From: CAZLKN01 sp964560135
GTDB taxonomy: Bacteria > Actinomycetota > JAICYB01
Direction of reading: 5' to 3'
Length of the DNA: 64,000 bases
Assembly (NCBI GenBank): GCA_964560135.1
Contig: CAZLKN010000009.1
Location: forward strand, 9,545 to 73,544
Below the pieces are notes generated by a model. It saw only the letters and a program-made list of their open reading frames with translations, ran no database searches and had not been told where the DNA came from. Positions within the stretch are counted from its first letter, which is position 1; every line of letters begins with the position of its first letter. Below, piece after piece: positions 58,593 to 64,000 of the stretch. The position numbers were made by a program, and so were the translations under genes.

Positions 58593-59875
58593 CCATCCTC
58601 GACCTGTGGGCCTTGGGCGTGATCGCTCTGCTGCTCGTGCTCGCCGGCGTCTTCGGTGCGGCCGAGACCACGTTCTCGCGGCTGACCTCGGTGCGGGCCG
58701 AGCACCTGGCCGAGGACGGACGGCGGGCCACCAGGCGCCTGCTGCGCATCACGCAGGATCCGGCCCGCTACCTGAACTCGGTCCTGATCGCAGCGCTGGC
58801 GTGCCAGGTCCTCGGAACGGCGCTGGCGACGGCCGTTGCGGTGCGCCGGCTCGGCGGGGCCGGTGAATGGGTTGCGGCGGCGATCATGACCGCGGTGCTG
58901 TTCGTGTTCACCGAATCGGCCCCCAAGACCTTCGCCATCCAGCACACCGACCGGGTCGCGACCGCCCTGGCCCCCTTCGTGTACGCCGTGGGTCGGATCC
59001 TGCACCCGGTCTCGCGGCTGCTGATCGTCGTCTCGAACGTGCTGCTCCCCGGGCGCGGGCTTCCCCGGGGACCCTTCGTCTCGGAGGCCGAGCTGCGCCA
59101 CATCGTGGACGTGGCCGAAGAGGAGGAGGTCATCGAGGAGCGCGAACGGGCGATGATCCACTCCATCTTCGAGCTCGGGGACACCGTCGTCCGCGAGGTG
59201 ATGGTGCCCCGTCCGGACATGGCAGTGGTCGAGGCGCACAAGTCGATCAAGACGGCCATGGACCTGGCGATCCGGAAGGGCTTCTCGCGGATCCCGGTCT
59301 TCGAGAAGGAGCCCGACAACATCGTGGGCGTGGTGTATGCCAAGGATCTCTTCAAGGCTCTGCGCCGCAACGGGCAGAAGGACCAGACCGTGGCGGATCT
59401 GATGCGCGAGCCGTACTTCGTCCCCGAGACGATGCGGGTCTCGGACCTGTTGCGGGAGATGCAGACCAAGCGCGTGCACATGGCCGTGGTCGTGGACGAG
59501 TACGGCGACGTGGCCGGTCTGGCCACCCTCGAGGACGTCCTCGAGGAGATCGTGGGCGAGATCACCGACGAGTACGACGTGGAGGAGTCGAACATCCTGC
59601 CCGTGGCCGACGAGCTCTGGCGCGTCCAGGCGAAGCTGCCGATCTGGGAGCTGAACGAGCTCCTCGACGCCGAGCTCCCCGAGGACGAGGAGTGGCAGAC
59701 CGTCGGCGGGATGGTCTCGGCGCTCCTCGGCAAACTGCCCGAGGCCGGCGAAGAGGTGGACGTGGGCAGGTTCCGCTTTCGCGTGGAGAAGGTGCAGCGC
59801 CGCCGGATCGGGACGGTGCTCGTCCGCCGCCTGGAGGTGATCACCCCCGATGGAGCCGCCGACGCCGGAACCTGA
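58589..59875 (+). CDS. CNNM/CorC-type membrane protein (HlyC/CorC family)
   Basis: Protein of 428 residues: DUF21 membrane domain with about four helices (residues 1-160), paired CBS domains (VMVPRPDMAVVEA, VHMAVVVDEYGDVAGLATLED) and a C-terminal CorC_HlyC domain. Such proteins are linked to magnesium and cobalt export. The GTG start overlaps ybeY, and its end overlaps era by 26 bases, an order also seen in Mycobacterium. Confidence 0.92.
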   Translation: MTILDLWALGVIALLLVLAGVFGAAETTFSRLTSVRAEHLAEDGRRATRRLLRITQDPARYLNSVLIAALACQVLGTALATAVAVRRLGGAGEWVAAAIMTAVLFVFTESAPKTFAIQHTDRVATALAPFVYAVGRILHPVSRLLIVVSNVLLPGRGLPRGPFVSEAELRHIVDVAEEEEVIEERERAMIHSIFELGDTVVREVMVPRPDMAVVEAHKSIKTAMDLAIRKGFSRIPVFEKEPDNIVGVVYAKDLFKALRRNGQKDQTVADLMREPYFVPETMRVSDLLREMQTKRVHMAVVVDEYGDVAGLATLEDVLEEIVGEITDEYDVEESNILPVADELWRVQAKLPIWELNELLDAELPEDEEWQTVGGMVSALLGKLPEAGEEVDVGRFRFRVEKVQRRRIGTVLVRRLEVITPDGAADAGT

Positions 59876-60794
59876 GCTCGCGGCGCTGCGTCTCGGCGAC
59901 GCTCCGCCAGGGTTCCGCTCGGGGTTCGCCTCGCTCGTGGGCCGGCCCAACGTGGGCAAGTCGACCCTTCTCAACCAGGTCCTGCGCCGCAAGATCGCCA
60001 TCACCTCGCCGCGGCCCCAGACGACCCGCAACGCGATCCGCGGCGTGTACACGACCCTCGAGGCACAGATCGTCTTCGTGGACACCCCCGGGCTCCACAA
60101 GCCGCAGACCCAGCTGGGCAGGACGCTCAACAAGGTCGTCCGCACGACGCTCACCGAGGTGGACGTCGTGGCCTTTCTGGTGGACGGCGCCCAGGGCGTC
60201 GGCCGCGGCGACGCCTTCGTCGCCGAGGAGCTGCGTCGCATCGACACGCCGGTGGTGGTCGTGCTCAACAAGGTGGACCTCATGGACGCCGGCCAGCTCG
60301 CGCGCCAGCGGACGGCCGCGGAGGCGCTCGGCGACTGGCCCGTGCTCGCCGCGTCGGCGCGCGCGGGCGCCGGGATCGCGGAGCTGCTGGCCGAGCTCGC
60401 CGGGAGGCTGCCGGAAGGGCCGTTGTACTACCCGCCGGACGCCGTCACCGACCAACCGGAGCGACAGCTCGTGGCGGAGCTCATCCGGGAGAAGGTGCTG
60501 GAGCTGACGCGGGAGGAGGTCCCCCACGCGGTGGCCGTGGTGGTCGAGGAGATGGAGGGCCGCGACGACGGCGGTCTCGTCGACATCGACGCGCTGATCT
60601 ACGTGGAGCGCTCGTCGCAGAAGGGCATCGTGATCGGCAAGGGGGGCCGGGTGCTGAAGGAGGTCGGCACCAAGGCTCGGCGGGACATCGAGGCGCTGCT
60701 CGGGAGCCGGGTCTACCTGCATCTGCGCGTCAAGGTGGAACCCGACTGGCAGAAGCGCGCGGGGCTCATCGACCGGTTCGGGTACGGCTCGTGA
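59850..60794 (+). CDS. era: GTPase Era
   Basis: Ribosome-assembly GTPase of 314 residues. The G domain has GRPNVGKSTLLN, DTPGLHKP and NKVDL, and the C-terminal KH domain has GIVIGKGGRVLKEVGTKAR. The start lies inside the end of the CNNM gene. A proline-rich stretch of about 20 residues precedes the G domain. Confidence 0.96.
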   Translation: MEPPTPEPELAALRLGDAPPGFRSGFASLVGRPNVGKSTLLNQVLRRKIAITSPRPQTTRNAIRGVYTTLEAQIVFVDTPGLHKPQTQLGRTLNKVVRTTLTEVDVVAFLVDGAQGVGRGDAFVAEELRRIDTPVVVVLNKVDLMDAGQLARQRTAAEALGDWPVLAASARAGAGIAELLAELAGRLPEGPLYYPPDAVTDQPERQLVAELIREKVLELTREEVPHAVAVVVEEMEGRDDGGLVDIDALIYVERSSQKGIVIGKGGRVLKEVGTKARRDIEALLGSRVYLHLRVKVEPDWQKRAGLIDRFGYGS

Positions 60795-61129
60795 CCCGGA
60801 ATCCGCGGCGGTTCGATTACGCCCCGGTGGTCGGCACGGCGCTGCTGATGGTCGCCGCCGTGGGGGCTGTGGTCCGGGGGTTCGGGGCCCCCACGCCCGG
60901 TCGCGTGGCCCTGTTCCTGGCCGCCGGCGCGCTCACCGTGGTGGCTGTGGGCGTGTGGCGCCGCCACCCGGTGGCCCGGGGTCTGGCCTTCCTGACGGGG
61001 GTGTTCTGGTTGTGGGCGGCGATCGCCCAGGGGATGCAGCGGCGGATGGGGGCGGGGGAGACGCTGTTCTGGATAGCCTGGTCGGGCGCGGTGATGGCGG
61101 CGAGCGTGAGGGGCGGGACCGATGGTTGA
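60791..61129 (+). CDS. Small integral membrane protein, unknown
   Basis: Protein of 112 residues with three to four hydrophobic helices and short basic loops (VWRRHPVARG). It is coupled to era by GTGA and overlaps the adenosyltransferase gene by eight bases, so it is cotranscribed. No family recognised. Confidence 0.65.
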   Translation: MTRNPRRFDYAPVVGTALLMVAAVGAVVRGFGAPTPGRVALFLAAGALTVVAVGVWRRHPVARGLAFLTGVFWLWAAIAQGMQRRMGAGETLFWIAWSGAVMAASVRGGTDG

Positions 61130-61691
61130 CAAGGTCTACACGCGCAAGGGCGACGACGGGACCACCCAGCTGCTGTTCGCGGGGGCCGAGCGCATCTCGA
61201 AGGCCGACCCGCGACCCTGCGCCTACGGCGAGAGCGACGAGGCGGTCGCCGCCCTCGGCGTCGCGCGCGCGGAGGCCGCCGCCGAGGGACAGACCGACGT
61301 GGCCGAGCTGCTCCTGCGCCTGGAGCGGGAGCTGTTTGTGGCCAACGCCGAGCTCGCCACGCCCGCCGAGCACGCCGGACGACTGCAGGACGGGGTGTCG
61401 CGCGTCACCCAGGACATGATCGAGGCCCTCGAGGGCGACATCGACGCCCTCACCGCCCGCTTCGAGCAGCCCAAGGACTTCATCGTCCCCGGCAACACGC
61501 GCCTCGGCGCGGCGCTGGACCTGGCTGCCCGGGTCGTGCGACGGGCCGAGCGGGCGGTGGTGGACCTGAGCCGCACCGACGAGGTGCGCCCGGAGGTGCT
61601 GCGGTACTTCAACCGGCTGGCGGACCTGGTGTGGGTGATGGCCCGCTACGCCGAGCGGTCCGACCGGCAGCCGCGCCCGCGCGCGGACTGA
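61122..61691 (+). CDS. PduO-type cob(I)alamin adenosyltransferase
   Basis: Protein of 189 residues forming the adenosyl-B12 cofactor. The N-terminus reads DKVYTRKGDDGTTQLLF, and the C-terminal half shows FIVPGNTRLGAALDLAARVVRRAER and RPEVLRYFNRLADLVWVMAR, as in the PduO family. No B12-dependent enzyme is encoded nearby. Confidence 0.92.
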   Translation: MVDKVYTRKGDDGTTQLLFAGAERISKADPRPCAYGESDEAVAALGVARAEAAAEGQTDVAELLLRLERELFVANAELATPAEHAGRLQDGVSRVTQDMIEALEGDIDALTARFEQPKDFIVPGNTRLGAALDLAARVVRRAERAVVDLSRTDEVRPEVLRYFNRLADLVWVMARYAERSDRQPRPRAD

Positions 61692-61720
61692 AGAGCGTGG
61701 TGGGGCGTCCCGGCCCCCGG

Positions 61721-61726
61721 TAGGGT
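61721..61726 (+). promoter_or_regulatory. -10 element of recO
   Basis: TAGGGT ends ten bases before the ATG at 61736, predicting a leader of about three bases. Confidence 0.35.
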
Positions 61727-61735
61727 GAGGGAACC

Positions 61736-62372
61736 ATGCCGAACCAGGGCCTCGGCCTCTACCGCGACCAGGGGATCGTCCTCAAGGCGATCCGTCTGGG
61801 TGAGGCCGACCGGATCCTGACGATCTTCACCCAGAGCAACGGGCGGGTCCGGGCCGTGGCCAAGGGCATCCGGAAGGCCAAGTCCCGCTTCGGGGGCCGC
61901 CTCGACGCCTTCACCCACGTCGACCTCCAGCTCTACAAGGGCCGCGGCGACCTCGACATCGTGTCCCAGGCGGAGATCATCGCCCGCTACCCGCGCCTGC
62001 GGGCCGAGTACCCGGCCTTCTGCGCCGCGGGGGCGATGGCCGACACCGTGGAGCGCACGACCCCGGAGCGGGACCGCAACGTGCGGGTGTTCGTCCTGTT
62101 CCGATCGGGGCTCCAGGCCCTGGAGGACGGTGCCGAGGATCCGTCGCTGCTCGCCTACGCGTTCCTGGCCAAGGTGGCCGCCCTCGGCGGCCTGCATCCG
62201 ACGTTGGGGATGTGCGTGGTCTGCGGCTCGCCGCAGCGGGCGGCGTTCTCCTTCTCCGACGGGGGCGCGGTGTGCGCCATCTGTACCGGACGGGCCGACC
62301 CGCGGTCCTCCCACGAGGCCCTGGACGCCTGGCACGCGCTGCTGGCGGAGGGCTGGGACGAGCTGCGGGCCC
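61736..62372 (+). CDS. recO: DNA repair protein RecO (3' end lost in gap)
   Basis: The first 212 residues of RecO are present: OB-fold N-terminus (YRDQGIVLKAIRLGEADRILTIFT, RAVAKGIRKAKSRFGGRL) and the zinc-type cysteines CVVCG and CAIC. It loads RecA on gapped DNA with RecR. Usual length is about 240-250 residues, so the tail of 30-40 residues lies in the gap. Confidence 0.92.
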
Positions 62373-62472
62373 NNNNNNNNNNNNNNNNNNNNNNNNNNNN
62401 NNNNNNNNNNNNNNNNNNNNNNNNNNNNNNNNNNNNNNNNNNNNNNNNNNNNNNNNNNNNNNNNNNNNNNNN
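62373..62472. other. Assembly gap (100 N) between recO and uppS
   Basis: Exactly 100 N. It hides the recO stop and the uppS start. Confidence 0.99.
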
Positions 62473-63177
62473 CGCATGCCCCGGCACGTGGCCCTCATCA
62501 TGGACGGCAACGGCCGGTGGGCCAAGGCCCGGAACCTCCCCCGCACCGAGGGCCACAAGGCGGGGGAGGAGGCCCTCGTCGACGTGGTGGACGGAGCCGT
62601 CGAGGTGGGCTTGCGCTACCTCACGGTCTATGCCTTCTCCACAGAGAACTGGAAGCGTCCGCCCGACGAGGTTCGGTTCCTCATGAACTACAACCGGGAG
62701 CTGCTGCTGCGCCGCCGGGAGCGCTTCATGGAGCAGGGGGTGCGGATCCGCTTCATCGGACGCCGCACCGACCGCCGCCTGCCGCGCAAGCTCGTGGCCC
62801 TCGCCGAGGAGACCGAGGCGATGTCCGCGCACCTGCGCACCCTCGACCTCGTGATCGCGCTGAACTACGGGAGCCGGGCCGAGATCGTGGAGGCCGTCCG
62901 CGACGTGGCGCGGCTCGTCGAGAAGGGCGAGATCGAGGCGGACAAGATCACCGAGCGCGACATCCGCCGGCACCTGTACGCCGCCGACGTCCCCGACCCC
63001 GATCTGCTGGTGCGCACCTCCGGCGAGAAGCGGATCTCCAACTTCCTGCTGTGGCAGGGCGCCTACACCGAGCTCGTGTTCAGCGAGGTACTCTGGCCCG
63101 ACTTCCGGCGCGAGCACCTGTGGGAGGCGATCGCAGACTACCAGGGCCGCTCCAGGCGCTTCGGAGGCGTTCGGTGA
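62473..63177 (+). CDS. uppS: Isoprenyl transferase (UppS), 5' end lost in gap
   Basis: Cis-prenyltransferase making the polyprenyl diphosphate carrier for wall synthesis. The visible 234 residues include the catalytic IMDGNGRWA, FSTENWKRP, and RTSGEKRISNFLLWQGAYTE near the C-terminus. The first visible codons (RMPRHVALIMDG) lie inside the protein; about 20-30 residues are missing. Z,E,Z-specific decaprenyl versus undecaprenyl product cannot be told by eye. Confidence 0.93.
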   Translation, partial: RMPRHVALIMDGNGRWAKARNLPRTEGHKAGEEALVDVVDGAVEVGLRYLTVYAFSTENWKRPPDEVRFLMNYNRELLLRRRERFMEQGVRIRFIGRRTDRRLPRKLVALAEETEAMSAHLRTLDLVIALNYGSRAEIVEAVRDVARLVEKGEIEADKITERDIRRHLYAADVPDPDLLVRTSGEKRISNFLLWQGAYTELVFSEVLWPDFRREHLWEAIADYQGRSRRFGGVR

Positions 63178-63194
63178 CGAGAGGACGGACGAGC

Positions 63195-64000
<806 letters not shown>

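Overview
The window is 64 kb of very GC-rich bacterial chromosome from a scaffold with five placeholder gaps of exactly 100 N. Gene content and order fit a member of the Actinomycetota. Evidence includes an mreBCD-mrdA-rodA block followed by rng-rplU-rpmA-obg-proB, a nadD / LytR-type gene / rsfS block, a leuS ... comEA-comEC-holA-rpsT-lepA-hemW-hrcA-dnaJ-rsmE-phoH-ybeY-CNNM-era-recO-uppS series, a BldD-type regulator, a sortase-anchored surface protein, and several promoters that put the start codon at or within a few bases of the predicted transcript start. It does not look like a textbook actinomycete. A glyQ-type (alpha subunit) glycyl-tRNA synthetase lies next to uppS, where Mycobacterium has the single-chain enzyme, and a moxR-coxE pair lies between proB and nadD, where proA is usual. 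A deep-branching class of the phylum is my inference; no rRNA is present to settle it.

Layout. 1-7.4 kb: a divergent sortase-anchored surface protein, then the rod-shape/elongasome operon. 7.5-18.4 kb: RNase E/G, ribosomal proteins L21 and L27, Obg, ProB, a MoxR/VWA pair, NadD, a degenerate LCP protein, RsfS, an integral membrane protein broken by a gap, and tRNA-Ala(GGC) on the minus strand. 18.6-31.8 kb: the unusual region. Nine closely packed plus-strand genes, mostly encoding exported proteins, probably form one operon; a deacetylase-like gene follows. It encodes two large secreted proteins that combine histidine motifs resembling copper type II monooxygenases with a C-terminal blue-copper domain, a free blue-copper protein, two quinoprotein-like beta-propellers, two orphan secreted proteins, a Tat-exported amidohydrolase, an S9-peptidase-like protein that lacks its catalytic Ser and His, and a PIG-L deacetylase. 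31.8-41.9 kb: panB, a small CMD protein, an NTPase/kinase, a DtxR-like regulator with lost metal ligands, and a glycolate/glyoxylate module (aminotransferase, glcD, glcE, acetyltransferase, glcF), then an M20 peptidase and ogt. 41.9-64 kb: housekeeping genes for translation, competence-type DNA uptake, replication, a histidine kinase/response regulator pair, heat shock (with a CIRCE operator), ribosome maturation and isoprenoid synthesis.

How the genes may work together. In the 18.6-31 kb cluster, the propellers carry no haem-binding CxxCH, and a soluble cupredoxin is encoded directly after the first one. A plausible reading is an extracytoplasmic oxidation chain in which quinoprotein and/or copper-monooxygenase steps pass electrons through blue-copper domains and the amidohydrolase processes the product. 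The substrate cannot be read from the sequence. In the glycolate module, GlcDEF would oxidise glycolate to glyoxylate and the class V aminotransferase would convert it to glycine. All function calls come from motifs and gene order read by eye; no database search was run.
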